The notes: generated from the sequence alone by a model not told the origin. A stretch of DNA of 36,973 nucleotides from Candidatus Methanorudis spinitermitis (GCA_031286225.1 JAITUQ010000014.1:1-36973), one strand, 5' to 3'. Shown: positions 8,689-17,182, counted from the stretch's first letter. Numbers and translations: made by a program.

Positions 8689-9243
8689 TCAACTTTTTAA
8701 TTCTTCAACATATTGAAGGCCTTTATCAAGCCACTCATCCTTAATCAATTCATCAGTACAGACAATAGCTATAACATCCCCATCAGAAATGTCTCTAACA
8801 ATCCTAAATCCTTCTGGAATAATTCTAAAAGCTGCATCATAAACTCTTTTTTTGAGATTTTCGTGAGGATCATCGATTACTAAATCCTTTAAATTTTCAT
8901 GTTCTCCATCTAAAATGACGCTGAATCTATTAGGTTGATGGACTTTTTTCCTTCCTTTCTCTTGCCATAACTTTTTCAAAATATTTGGAAGAAAATTTTC
9001 ATCTTTAACTCTTATTATAGTTTTTTTTTCTTGTTTATCATGTTTTACAGTAGCTATATCACTAAGAGGAGTAAAACTAGAGGTTTTACCAAGTTTCATA
9101 GCTAAAATAAAAACAACTTCTTCAGGTTCAACACATACCCTCATATCCTTAATTGATGGAGATAGCTGAAGATCTTGAAATATTTGATTAATAATCATTT
9201 CATAAACCTTTGCTCCTTCTTTATCAGTAGATTTAACTAGCAT
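8689..9243 (-). CDS. mmp17: Methanogenesis marker protein 17 (methyl-coenzyme M reductase activation component)
   Basis: This 184-residue protein matches my recollection of the methanogen-specific marker 17 family: an N-terminal VYEMIINQIFQDLQL block, then VEPEEVVFILAMKLGK, and a C-terminal IVRDISDGDVIAIVC segment. Marker 17 is known as a component of the ATP-dependent complex that reductively activates the nickel cofactor of methyl-coenzyme M reductase. No signal peptide or membrane segment is visible, so it is cytoplasmic. The only cysteines are Cys42 and one in IAIVC near the C-terminus. ATG at 9243 follows AGGTG. Upstream on the same strand are a small secreted gene and then mmp15; nifB follows. 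The assignment rests on sequence memory and cluster context. Confidence 0.82.
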   Translation of the reverse strand: MLVKSTDKEGAKVYEMIINQIFQDLQLSPSIKDMRVCVEPEEVVFILAMKLGKTSSFTPLSDIATVKHDKQEKKTIIRVKDENFLPNILKKLWQEKGRKKVHQPNRFSVILDGEHENLKDLVIDDPHENLKKRVYDAAFRIIPEGFRIVRDISDGDVIAIVCTDELIKDEWLDKGLQYVEELKS

Positions 9244-9371
9244 AAAAATGCACCTGTCTTTAGAAATTGATTTTGAATTTTTTAGTTGAATTATTTTAAA
9301 ATAGTTAAATTGATTCTAGATTAATTAAATGAAGTTATATCAAATATTAAATATATTAATATGGTATAATT

Positions 9372-9764
9372 TCAAAAATTTACATCAGAAAATGCATAAT
9401 TGTTAAAACCAGCATATATTTCGATTTCATCTAAAACAGAACTACTTACAATTTCAGTACGTATTCTTTGGTAAGATAAAATCCAACCACCTTTTGTATC
9501 AGTCATTACTGTATAAATTTTGCCTTCAGCAATAACAGTTACCAAAGTATTCCCAACAGGATTGCCATTCTCATCAGTTACAACTCCTGTAATATTTACA
9601 ATCTCAAAAATTGTAACATTATCATATACAATAGGTGAATTTATAAAAATCTTTTCATCATTGAAACTAGCTGCGAAACTGGCATTCAAACTTAATGCAA
9701 CTAATAAAATGGTGCCGATTATAATTAACATGTGTATTGATAGCTTTTTGCAATTATGTATCAT
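9372..9764 (-). CDS. Small secreted protein with one carboxypeptidase-regulatory-like domain, possible adhesin remnant
   Basis: This 130-residue protein has a signal peptide (MIHNCKK, hydrophobic to about residue 31, cut near SFAA) and then one beta-sandwich-like repeat, ITGVVTDENGNPVGNTLVTV followed by TDTKGGW. This pattern is typical of the repeated extracellular domains of methanogen adhesin-like proteins, which are usually hundreds to thousands of residues long. Here the gene stops soon after one repeat and has no anchor, so it may be a truncated adhesin or a small secreted factor. A GAGGA site precedes the ATG at 9764. It lies 28 bp after mmp15 and 128 bp before mmp17, inside a cluster of cytoplasmic enzymes where it makes no functional sense. 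An inserted or relic gene is likely. Confidence 0.75.
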   Translation of the reverse strand: MIHNCKKLSIHMLIIIGTILLVALSLNASFAASFNDEKIFINSPIVYDNVTIFEIVNITGVVTDENGNPVGNTLVTVIAEGKIYTVMTDTKGGWILSYQRIRTEIVSSSVLDEIEIYAGFNNYAFSDVNF

Positions 9765-9792
9765 CTTTTCACATCCTCTATTCTACAGTTTT

Positions 9793-11034
9793 TTATCTAT
9801 TTTCTTGTCTTTTACCCATTCCAGAAACTAAAAGTGCTGCACCAACTGCACCAATATGTTGAGAGTATTCAGGAACCACAACATCAATGCCTCCTAATGT
9901 TTCACTAACTGCTTTTACAAGTCCTGAAATAAGAGAAGTTCCTCCAACTTGAATTAAAGGTTCACGAATATCAATTTCTTGAAGTTGTTGTTCATAAACT
10001 TGTTCAGCTACTGAATGACATGCAGCTGCAGCTACATCTTTTTTAGATCCACCAGCAGCAAGTGTAGTAACCAAATCTTGAATACCAAAAACAATACAGT
10101 AGCTATTTAGCATTGCCTTTTTAAAGTTGCCCTTTGTAGCTAATGGACCAAGTTCAGTAATATCAACATCTAATCTACGAGAAGTCATATCTAAAAATCT
10201 TCCAGAAGCCCCTGCACATATTCCTCCCATGGTAAAGTTATCTGGTATTCCATTGTTAACTGTTATAACCTTATTATCCATTCCACCAATATCTAAAACA
10301 GTAGCTTCGCCTTTTTGATGTCCAGCTAAATAGACAGCTCCTTTAGCATTAACAGATAATTCTTCTTGAACTAATTCTGCTTTTAATTTTTTACCAATAG
10401 TTAAACGACCATAGCCAGTAGTTCCAATACCATCAATATCATCCATTGAATAACCAGTACCTTCAAAAGCTTCATCAGCCCCTTTAGCAACTGATTCCAT
10501 AATATCTTTAGTTGAGGTCCAACCAGATCCAATAATCTCATTATTTTCCATTAAAACAACTTTAGTTGTGGTAGAACCTGAATCAATTCCAAGAGTTAAT
10601 CCTTCTTGTTTTTCACGAGCTAAAATACTTCTTCTAGCTACAGTGGTAGATAATGCTTCCATTCTGATAAATAGTTCATCAGCTTTTGTTCGCTCAGTAA
10701 ATGAATAAGTAACAACTGGAATTCTTGTATTTTCTTGAATAAATCTTCTTACTTCATTTCTAACTAATGCACCCTCAGCACATCTAAAACAAGTAGCTAT
10801 AAATACTGCGTCAGCTTTACTTTTTCCTTCAACAATGGACATTGCTCGTGCAATCATTAATTTTAAACTTGAACTTTGAGCAGAAAATCCAAATTTTTCA
10901 TAAGCTTCATCAATGTAATCAAGGTCAATTTCAGGAATTACTATTTGTGCTCCAAATGTAGTAGCTGCTTTTTCAATCTCTTTTTGAATTCCACTATATT
11001 CTGTTCCACATGAAACCAAAGCTATTTTAACCAT
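9793..11034 (-). CDS. mmp15: Methanogenesis marker protein 15 (BadF/BcrA/HgdC-type ATPase domain)
   Basis: This 413-residue protein has an N-terminal methanogen-specific region (1-145) with Cys82 and Cys85 in TCFRC, and a C-terminal ASKHA-type ATPase domain (146-405) like the activators of 2-hydroxyacyl-CoA dehydratases. ATPase signatures: [10 protein letters not shown] (149-158, phosphate-1), TGYGR (206-210), DIGGMDNK (248-255, phosphate-2), [10 protein letters not shown] (273-282, where activators bind a bridging [4Fe-4S] cluster through Cys) and a GGTSL adenosine loop. Known activators use ATP to drive low-potential electron transfer, which would suit reductive activation of methyl-coenzyme M reductase; that role is inferred. 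The ATG at 11034 overlaps the mmp5 stop by 8 bp, with GGAGG inside the mmp5 coding sequence, so the two are translationally coupled. Confidence 0.88.
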   Translation of the reverse strand: MVKIALVSCGTEYSGIQKEIEKAATTFGAQIVIPEIDLDYIDEAYEKFGFSAQSSSLKLMIARAMSIVEGKSKADAVFIATCFRCAEGALVRNEVRRFIQENTRIPVVTYSFTERTKADELFIRMEALSTTVARRSILAREKQEGLTLGIDSGSTTTKVVLMENNEIIGSGWTSTKDIMESVAKGADEAFEGTGYSMDDIDGIGTTGYGRLTIGKKLKAELVQEELSVNAKGAVYLAGHQKGEATVLDIGGMDNKVITVNNGIPDNFTMGGICAGASGRFLDMTSRRLDVDITELGPLATKGNFKKAMLNSYCIVFGIQDLVTTLAAGGSKKDVAAAACHSVAEQVYEQQLQEIDIREPLIQVGGTSLISGLVKAVSETLGGIDVVVPEYSQHIGAVGAALLVSGMGKRQENR

Positions 11035-11527
11035 TGTTTTCCTCCTTTACATTATTTTTTCCATTATTTTCTTTATTGGAATCTTTAGATAAAGTAAGTG
11101 AATCAAGAAATGTGTTAATTCTATTTACCATATCTGTAGTTTCATCTTTAGTTTTTGGATAGATTAATTCAAGAGTTGGAACTCCTTTTTTTCTTAAATA
11201 GAAAATAGATAATTCATTAGTTCTTGCACATCCAATACATCCAAATCCAAAAGGAGCATCGTCGATTATAATAGCTGCTTCTGATTCATCCAGTAATGGT
11301 CCAATAATTGCCATTCTACCTCGTACTCCAGAAGGAACTTCAATAGCCGCATATTTTAATCCTTTAATTGGATCATCTTCAGTAATATTCATTGGAGGAG
11401 AGTCTATATCAGGATCTTTAACTTTCTTTCTAATAGCTTTTTGAAGAGCAAGGGCAACATAGCCTTTTCTTTCAATTAAATCTGCTAAAATTAATGAATT
11501 TGGTGGAAATATAGCTACTTTTACCAT
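11027..11527 (-). CDS. mmp5: Methanogenesis marker protein 5
   Basis: This 166-residue cytoplasmic protein has the conserved start [19 protein letters not shown], a central [19 protein letters not shown] block and [12 protein letters not shown] with a CxxC that could bind iron-sulfur or metal. These fit the methanogen-only marker 5 family, whose biochemical role is not established. The last 25 or so residues are Lys/Asn/Glu-rich and disordered, longer than I would expect. ATG at 11527 with AAGGTGATAAA upstream. It overlaps mmp15 by 8 bp downstream, so the two are one operon; a 424-bp spacer separates it from mmp6 upstream. Confidence 0.85.
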   Translation of the reverse strand: MVKVAIFPPNSLILADLIERKGYVALALQKAIRKKVKDPDIDSPPMNITEDDPIKGLKYAAIEVPSGVRGRMAIIGPLLDESEAAIIIDDAPFGFGCIGCARTNELSIFYLRKKGVPTLELIYPKTKDETTDMVNRINTFLDSLTLSKDSNKENNGKNNVKEENNG

Positions 11528-11951
11528 TTTATCACCTTAATAAATAGATGTATGTTAAAATTGTCCTTTTGCATTTAATCCCTCAATTGATATTCATTAT
11601 GATTCTTTATTAAATAATTTATTTTATATTAATAAGTAATCTTTATTAATTAATTAAATAATGATAATTCTTTAAAATACATTTATTCATTTAAATTATA
11701 ATAATTTTTGAAAATTTTATCTATTGTGAACTTTAAAGTATTTATAATTATTTTTTAATGGAATTAAAATTTTTAAAATTATAATATTAAAATATTCATA
11801 ACAATTCTTAAATTAAAATTTTTAAAATCATTTTTTAGACATAATTATAAAATATTAATAATAACTCTTTAAATTTAATATTCATGAGGATTCTTTAAAT
11901 ATAATTTAAATGATTATAAATAAGATAGAAATATTGAAAGAATATGAAAAA
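11528..11951. other. Non-coding spacer with degenerate repeats
   Basis: This is an unusually long gap between mmp5 and mmp6, which lie in the same direction. It holds about five imperfect copies of a motif like ATTCATNANNATTCTTTAAAT (near 11592, 11660, 11794, 11853 and 11880), spaced irregularly. No gene seen. It should hold a promoter for mmp5-mmp15. Confidence 0.5.
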
Positions 11952-12446
11952 CTATTTTTTAGATATTTCTTCATTTTCAACTTTTTTATCTAAATATGAT
12001 TCCATTATTTCTTGAAATTCATCAACAGGAATAGGTTTTTCTTCCTCAAGAGAAACTTCTTTTGGATTTTTCAAAGCATCTGAAACAAAGCCTAACAGTT
12101 TAAACTCATTTTCCATTTGATGAAAACCTTCACGAGGACCTTTTCTATGGCCTCTACACCTTCTTGGGTCTCCTGGTGGAAAACCTCGATCTTTAGTAAA
12201 TATATTATAAGAATCTAACTTTCGAACTTCTTTAATTGCATTCATCACATCTTTTTCTTTCCCACTGACCATAGCTCCATAGCATGTTTGTTTGATTGTA
12301 AGAGCTAATCCTAAAAGGTGGATATGATTTACAATCTCACTTTCACTAACATCAGCTTTGGGACCTAAAATAATCATTCTTGTAACAACTTCAGGATCCA
12401 TATCTTCTCTACCAAGATCTGGATTGATACATACATTTTCAACCAT
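11952..12446 (-). CDS. mmp6: Methanogenesis marker protein 6
   Basis: The protein has 164 residues from the ATG at 12446, which is spaced correctly behind GAAAGGG; an ATG two codons upstream sits on top of that site. It shows the hallmark block [15 protein letters not shown] followed by a run rich in Arg, Gly and Lys, plus [20 protein letters not shown] near the N-terminus. This is the methanogen-specific marker 6 family, conserved across methanogens and without an assigned reaction. No membrane segment is visible, and the C-terminus is acidic. It lies 178 bp downstream of mmp3 on the same strand. Identification is from the conserved block and the cluster order. Confidence 0.85.
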   Translation of the reverse strand: MVENVCINPDLGREDMDPEVVTRMIILGPKADVSESEIVNHIHLLGLALTIKQTCYGAMVSGKEKDVMNAIKEVRKLDSYNIFTKDRGFPPGDPRRCRGHRKGPREGFHQMENEFKLLGFVSDALKNPKEVSLEEEKPIPVDEFQEIMESYLDKKVENEEISKK

Positions 12447-12630
12447 AATCATCCCTTTCTACTAAATCAGTCATAATATACCAAGTAGCTATTGATATAA
12501 ATTAAAAGATACTAATAGCTATTGTTTAATTAATCGATTATCCAATATTTTATGATTCAATAATAAGTTCAATTTTTAAGAATTTTCAGCTAATTTTCAA
12601 TTTATTAAAAATTTTCAATTTATAAATTAA

Positions 12631-14175
12631 CTACTTATCATCTATTTGAATATATAAGAAACTTCCTTCCTCAAGTTTTTCAAAAATTTTTAAATCATTT
12701 TTTATTTTTCCAACAATATTAGTTGATTCAAAAGGTTCTCCAGTTGGACCAAATTCATTATGATTTTCAAATCTAATTCCTATTAAACCAACATTCTTCT
12801 TTGACATATTAGTGATTCCAATAAGACCAGCTTCAACAGGAGCGTCAGGAGGATTTTCAGGAATTAATCCTTTAGCTTCATTTGAATCACCTTCAAACAT
12901 GATAATTTTCATTCCAGGAAATGCAAAATGAACTTTTAAAGCACCTACAGGCTTTTCAATTAAACCAGAAATCTTTTTCAAGTACCAAGAAGAACGTGGA
13001 GCTTTCGTGTCAAATATTTCGATAGAGTTTAGTTCCTCTTTATCTATACCTTTGGTTGCTAGTAATCCATTTTTAATAATATCCAAAGTAAATTCAGGTT
13101 CTTGAGCTACTATAAAAGCATCATCGTCTAAGATACCTTTTCTTTCATGTTTAATCCCAATAGCTTCTAAATAATCAGTAGCTTCTTTTTGAGACATAGC
13201 TAATGTCATTACTCTTTCAGGATTGCTTTTAACAGTTATAATATCTTCAGAATTAGCTATATCCAATATTTCCATTCCTTTTTCAACATAAGCTACGTTC
13301 GTGTGAGTTGGAGATTTAACCCTGTCTTCTCTATAGACATGAATATTACCAATACCCTTTCCAGTATTTCTTATAGTGACAGTCCCTCTTTTTCTCATAG
13401 TTACCTCTTCAGGAGGTTTTCCTAATCCTTGAAGAGAATAAAATCCTAAAAATGAGTTTGATTCATAATCAACCTTAATTGTCCCATTTTCAATTAAAGA
13501 AAACAATTGTTCTGCAGATTGGGGAGAATTATCATTAGGTTTAAATAAAACATAGGTAAAAATACGGTTTCCTTCTTCTAAAGGTGTGTTTAAATCAGAT
13601 ACAGCAGCACTATCAGTTACACTACTTCTTTCAATAATTCCTTCAATTGATAAAATGCTATCTTCATCATTTAAAAGTCTTAATGTTCTTCTTCCACCAA
13701 CGACCTTTGCAAATTTTCCTTTATTATGTTTTGGAACTCCATAAACACTTTGATGATCTTCTTTGGCAAAAATCAAATGAGTAGCTTCATTACTAAATCC
13801 TGAAAGACTTAAAATAACATCGCCATCTTTATAACTATGTTCATCCATAGTAGGCTCGAAATCAGTTGCTATTGGACCAACAGCTACTTCATTAGAGGAA
13901 ATCCATCTGATAGAAAGATTTTCAAACTGTTTATATTTATTTTTCCATGAATTTACTAATGGTTCTGCTTCTTTTTTATCACTCATCTCTATTATTATAC
14001 TACCTTTTGGAGTTTTTAACTTGTATTTATTGATATTTTTTTCAAATTCTTTTTTTCCTTTAATAAGGCAAATTATACTTCCAGGATTATAAGGAGCATT
14101 AGCTAATTCTATTGCTTCTTTTATAGTAGATCCATCAGGTAGATCTAGATCTTCTCCATTAATTTTTATTAGCAT
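12631..14175 (-). CDS. mmp3: Methanogenesis marker protein 3 (methyl-coenzyme M reductase activation component)
   Basis: The product has 514 residues. The start is the ATG at 14175 (MLIKINGED...), behind GAGGG; a TTG four codons upstream overlaps that site and is rejected. The N-terminus looks ubiquitin-like/ThiS-like (DLPDGSTIKEAIELANAPYN). Conserved blocks include LSGFSNEATHLIFAKEDHQ, GVPKHNKGKFAKVVGGRR, GTVTIRNTGKGIGNIHVYRED and a C-terminal GLIGIRFENHNEFGPTGEPF. This fits marker 3, a methanogen-specific protein found with markers 7 and 17 in the methyl-coenzyme M reductase activation complex. It is the first gene of the minus-strand cluster. On the minus strand, TTAATATAAAATA (14211-14223) upstream is a candidate TATA box. 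Confidence 0.87.
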   Translation of the reverse strand: MLIKINGEDLDLPDGSTIKEAIELANAPYNPGSIICLIKGKKEFEKNINKYKLKTPKGSIIIEMSDKKEAEPLVNSWKNKYKQFENLSIRWISSNEVAVGPIATDFEPTMDEHSYKDGDVILSLSGFSNEATHLIFAKEDHQSVYGVPKHNKGKFAKVVGGRRTLRLLNDEDSILSIEGIIERSSVTDSAAVSDLNTPLEEGNRIFTYVLFKPNDNSPQSAEQLFSLIENGTIKVDYESNSFLGFYSLQGLGKPPEEVTMRKRGTVTIRNTGKGIGNIHVYREDRVKSPTHTNVAYVEKGMEILDIANSEDIITVKSNPERVMTLAMSQKEATDYLEAIGIKHERKGILDDDAFIVAQEPEFTLDIIKNGLLATKGIDKEELNSIEIFDTKAPRSSWYLKKISGLIEKPVGALKVHFAFPGMKIIMFEGDSNEAKGLIPENPPDAPVEAGLIGITNMSKKNVGLIGIRFENHNEFGPTGEPFESTNIVGKIKNDLKIFEKLEEGSFLYIQIDDK

Positions 14176-14530
14176 GGAATCCCTCAAATAACTATTGTGA
14201 ATATCTTGAATATTTTATATTAAGATTATTTTTTAAGTCTTGTTGTGGCTTTTTTGAGTATTATTAATTGATTAAAAATTTATAGTCACTTATAATTTAA
14301 TATACTAATCATAGATGTTGGTTTTAGTGAATCTATTAAGCACTTAAACATCCACACTTATCCACTTATGACATTATATACTTATATATACTAACTATAT
14401 TAGTAATTTATTAAAAACTTTTTTAATTTTTTAGTTGTGTTTCAATATGGGTTTATTTTTTTTATTAAAATGTATAATGAGTTAAAAATAATAAGTATAA
14501 ACATCATATTTTCTGAATAACAATGAATAT
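14176..14530. other. Divergent promoter region
   Basis: This spacer separates mmp3 (minus strand) from a secreted-protein gene (plus strand), so both promoters must lie here. No further gene seen. Confidence 0.6.
14211..14223 (-). promoter_or_regulatory. Candidate TATA box for the mmp3 cluster
   Basis: Read on the minus strand, TTAATATAAAATA lies about 36 bp before the mmp3 ATG, which would place transcription start close to the ribosome-binding site. The region is so AT-rich that this is only suggestive. Confidence 0.3.
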
Positions 14531-14998
14531 ATGAAGAAAAATATTATGAAAATTAAAGCTATTATAGGGTTATTGTTATTTTCACTAGCAATAATAAGTA
14601 TCATTACACCAGTAAATGCTGAATTATCTCCTTATTTAAATTCAGAGTCATATAAGCCAGTTAATGGTAAAACTAAAATTTATTTAGATGTTTATAGTGA
14701 TCTTGGAACAAGTGAAAAAAATTATAATTCTGCCAATTATGTCTCTAAAAGGAAAGCCGACTTTAATAAAGTTTCTAAATATGTTATTACAATTAACGGA
14801 TATAAACCTATAATTTATAAAAAACCTGTTAAAGGTTGGAAAATTTCCAGCAATAATGGTTATAAAGCTATCTATTTTGGAAAGTCATTTTCAGTTAAAG
14901 GCAATCCTAATGGAAAGAGTTATTCCCTTAAACTTTATAATAAAAAAGGTAAGTTAATCTATAACGAAAAAGGTAAACTTTTTAATGGATTACGTTAG
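14531..14998 (+). CDS. Small secreted hypothetical protein
   Basis: The protein has 155 residues from the first ATG, or 149 from the ATG at 14549, where a signal peptide reading MKIKAIIGLLLFSLAIISII begins; it is probably cut after VNA. Neither start has a clear ribosome-binding site. The mature part is rich in Lys, Tyr, Asn and Ser, has no cysteine, and has short beta-strand-like segments (KYVITINGYKPIIY, YKAIYFGKSFSVKG). I recognise no domain. The signal peptide resembles that of the InlB-repeat protein at 23211-23591, so both may derive from one family of secreted proteins. An extracellular role is likely; no function can be given. Confidence 0.75.
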   Translation: MKKNIMKIKAIIGLLLFSLAIISIITPVNAELSPYLNSESYKPVNGKTKIYLDVYSDLGTSEKNYNSANYVSKRKADFNKVSKYVITINGYKPIIYKKPVKGWKISSNNGYKAIYFGKSFSVKGNPNGKSYSLKLYNKKGKLIYNEKGKLFNGLR

Positions 14999-15606
14999 AT
15001 ATCTATCTAAAATAAGAGTATTTATATAGCTTAAATAATATTTAATATTTAATCCAATTATCTTAAATAAAAACTATTAAATCTAATAAAAACATATTTT
15101 AAAGGTTAAATATTTAATCGAATACATATAATGAAAATCAATATTTTAATATTTATATTCTTATTTTTTTTATAATCTTTTTAAAATCTTTTAAATTAAG
15201 ATTTTTATATTTATTCTTAATATTTTTTAATAATACTATATTTTATATCTTATTTTTTATTAATTTTTAATTATAATTACTGAAACATTGTAATAACCCT
15301 CTTTCCCCGAAATTTTTTATTTTAAAGATTTTTCAATCATGATATTTAAATATAAGTGATTTAAAACTATTATTCATGGTAATTAATATTCGATATTTCA
15401 TTAGCTATTAATGGATTATTTATTGCCAAAAAAAGAAATAAGTAAATTAATTTTAGTAGAATAGTTATTAACATGATTAATAGCTATATTTTCCAATGAA
15501 ATATTACTTTAGCTAATATTTCTATGGAAATATAAAAGTCACTAATGAAAAAAATAATAAAGAATAAAAAGTGGTGCATCAGCCACTTAGGAGGAGGGTT
15601 AGAGAT
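14999..15606. other. Non-coding spacer, very AT-rich
   Basis: No gene seen. A small palindrome TTAGATATCTATCTAA sits on the preceding stop codon (14995-15010). Just before the next gene, GTGGTGCATCAGCCAC (15571-15586) can form a short GTGG/CCAC hairpin next to the ribosome-binding site. Confidence 0.55.
15593..15598 (+). promoter_or_regulatory. Strong ribosome-binding site that fixes the start of the next gene
   Basis: GGAGGG (within AGGAGGAGGG, 15589-15598) lies 8 nt before the ATG at 15607. A GTG at 15571 opens a longer frame but would leave this site inside the coding sequence. Confidence 0.85.
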
Positions 15607-16374
15607 ATGAATTCTTCAAAAAGAATTTTTACATTACTGATACTATTGTTAAGTGTTTTAGTGTTTTCAATCGCAACAGTAACAGCAGTTGCAGTAAGTG
15701 AATCACAAAGCGACATAACAAAACATGACGATATACAGATTGAGGCAAAATATAAAAAAATTTCAACAAATAAAATAATTTTTAATAGTAATGGAGGTAA
15801 AATTGGAACCAAAAACACGGTTTCAATTAATGTCAACAATGGAGCCAAGATTAAGAAGTTTCCAGCTACGCCTAAAAGGAATGGTTATACTTTTAAAGGA
15901 GGGTATACCAAAAAGTCTAGTGGGAAAAAAATAAGTGTAAACACCAAACCAACAAAGAGTGTTACAGTCTATGCACAATGGACAAAAAAGGCAAATACAA
16001 ATAAACCAAGGGTGTTGAATGCATATGAAAAAGCATTGGTTGGGAAATATGTAAGTTCTCAGTTAACAACATCATATGATTTTAAAGCTGATGGAACTCT
16101 TGTGATGTCTTGTTCTGCAAATAATCAATGGCAATATGGATATTCTGTTGAAAAAGCAAATTGGGCTGTTACCACCAAAGGCACGATACAAATGACAAAG
16201 CGCATTGAAGACTGGACTGATCTTAAAAACCCAGGGCTTTCTTACAAAAATCGTGCTTATGCTGATAAAAACGAATATTACATTCATGATATGAAAGATG
16301 GGAAATTAGGAATCAGAATATCTCCCCGTTCACTTGAAGACGCAAAAACGAATTATTTCTATGTAAAAATGTGA
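15607..16374 (+). CDS. Secreted protein with one InlB B-repeat (Listeria-Bacteroides repeat) and a C-terminal calycin-like domain
   Basis: This 255-residue protein has a signal peptide (MNSSKRIF, hydrophobic to about residue 28). A single InlB-type B-repeat spans about residues 54-124: FNSNGGKIGTKN, PATPKRNGYTFKGGYTKK, then SVTVYAQW. These repeats are beta-grasp-like surface modules, common in gut bacteria and gut methanogens. The C-terminal 110 residues (LVGKYVS..., YDFKADGTLVMS, WAVTTKGTIQMT) look like a small beta-barrel of the lipocalin-like type, an inference from pattern only. No anchor is visible, so it is probably released or held by the repeat. The start at 15607 is chosen for its ribosome-binding site. 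A terminator hairpin follows at 16409-16446. Confidence 0.8.
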   Translation: MNSSKRIFTLLILLLSVLVFSIATVTAVAVSESQSDITKHDDIQIEAKYKKISTNKIIFNSNGGKIGTKNTVSINVNNGAKIKKFPATPKRNGYTFKGGYTKKSSGKKISVNTKPTKSVTVYAQWTKKANTNKPRVLNAYEKALVGKYVSSQLTTSYDFKADGTLVMSCSANNQWQYGYSVEKANWAVTTKGTIQMTKRIEDWTDLKNPGLSYKNRAYADKNEYYIHDMKDGKLGIRISPRSLEDAKTNYFYVKM

Positions 16375-16408
16375 TTATCTGATAATAATAAAAACAAAAA
16401 TAGTATTC

Positions 16409-16446
16409 AAGCACAGCTGAAAAGTAGCTGTGTTTATTTGATTTTT
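16409..16446 (+). terminator. Hairpin plus T-rich tail downstream of the InlB-repeat gene
   Basis: CACAGCT (16412-16418) pairs with AGCTGTG (16426-16432) around a 7-nt loop, extended by three weaker pairs, and is followed by TTTATTTGATTTTTT. It lies 35 bp after the stop codon and resembles an intrinsic terminator. Confidence 0.65.
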
Positions 16447-16569
16447 TCAGCTATTCAATTATTTCATTAAAAGTAAGTAATTATATTTTTTAGTATGTTA
16501 AAATTCAAGTACGGCAGGATAGGATCTTTTTTCTTCATTAAATCTAGATATATTTGATAAATTATCTTA

Positions 16570-16680
16570 ATTCCAGCTGTGAAGGATTTTTCACTAGAAA
16601 CTTCTAACTAAGTGATTGGTTAATGGATTACAGGATAAAAATTCCCAATCAACATCTAGTTCCAGAATGATTGCGGGCTA
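16570..16680. other. GC-richer, hairpin-forming non-coding segment
   Basis: This stretch is richer in G and C than its surroundings and no frame is open. Pairs visible: GTGAA (16579-16583) with TTCAC (16590-16594); ACTAG (16593-16597) with CTAGT (16656-16660); TGATTGG (16613-16619) with CCAATCA (16645-16651). It could be a structured RNA or the remains of a mobile element; I cannot tell which. Confidence 0.35.
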
Positions 16681-16704
16681 GAGAAATGACTATATGATAA
16701 TAAT

Positions 16705-16974
16705 TTATTTATAAACATTCTCTCTTTTACCAATTTCTAATATAAAAATGGATAATAGAGAAGTGTCTACTTTTATTTTGAAAATAATTCGATAAGGATC
16801 TTTTTTAATTCTTCTAAAACCTTTATATTGTCCTTTTAAAAGTTTAGAATTGTGAAGATTTTTTGGAATAGAATGAATAGCATCTTTTATCATTATTAAA
16901 TCTTTTTTATTTCTTTTAGACAATTTTTTAAGATATTTATCTGATTGTGGTGAGTAAATTACTTCATAATCCAT
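16705..16974 (-). CDS. RelE/ParE-family toxin
   Basis: This 89-residue basic protein has the RelE fold pattern: YEVIYSPQSDKYLKKLSK at the N-terminus, then KLLKGQYKGFRRIKKDPYRIIFKI and a C-terminal ILEIGKRENVYK. RelE toxins cleave mRNA on the ribosome; the Arg/Lys residues of the RRIKKDPYRI strand and the C-terminal Arg and Tyr are in the usual places. The start at 16974 (MDYEVIY) overlaps the antitoxin gene by 11 bp, the usual coupled arrangement; a longer start at 16998 would add eight unrelated residues. It is likely co-transcribed with and neutralised by the upstream antitoxin. ParE-like gyrase inhibition cannot be excluded. Confidence 0.85.
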   Translation of the reverse strand: MDYEVIYSPQSDKYLKKLSKRNKKDLIMIKDAIHSIPKNLHNSKLLKGQYKGFRRIKKDPYRIIFKIKVDTSLLSIFILEIGKRENVYK

Positions 16975-17182
16975 ATCTTTTATCAAAATCATCGGCATCC
17001 AACTTTATTCCTTTTCCAGTTTTGATTTCAGATTCTGCTTTTTCAAGTCTTTTGAATAATTCACATTCATCATCGAATTCTAATTCAATTTCATTTTCAG
17101 AAGTGATGTTCCAATTTATTAATTGTTTTCCTTTAATTTTTTTAACAAGTGAATCATTAATTAATATTTTTATAGATTCCAT
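16964..17182 (-). CDS. Antitoxin of the RelE-type pair
   Basis: This 72-residue, strongly acidic protein (EIELEFDDECELFKRLEKAE, KLDADDFDKRYGL) is encoded directly upstream of the toxin, with an 11-bp overlap. The N-terminal part (ESIKILINDSL, KQLINWNITSENEI) could form a small beta/helix DNA-binding region, and the acidic helical C-terminus would wrap the toxin. I do not recognise a specific antitoxin family; the call rests on size, charge and position. Such antitoxins usually repress their own operon. Confidence 0.75.
   Translation of the reverse strand: MESIKILINDSLVKKIKGKQLINWNITSENEIELEFDDECELFKRLEKAESEIKTGKGIKLDADDFDKRYGL

Noticed and set aside
15571..15606. Upstream GTG start of the InlB-repeat protein
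   Set aside because: It would place the strong GGAGG site inside the coding sequence and put a basic, non-signal stretch before the signal peptide.
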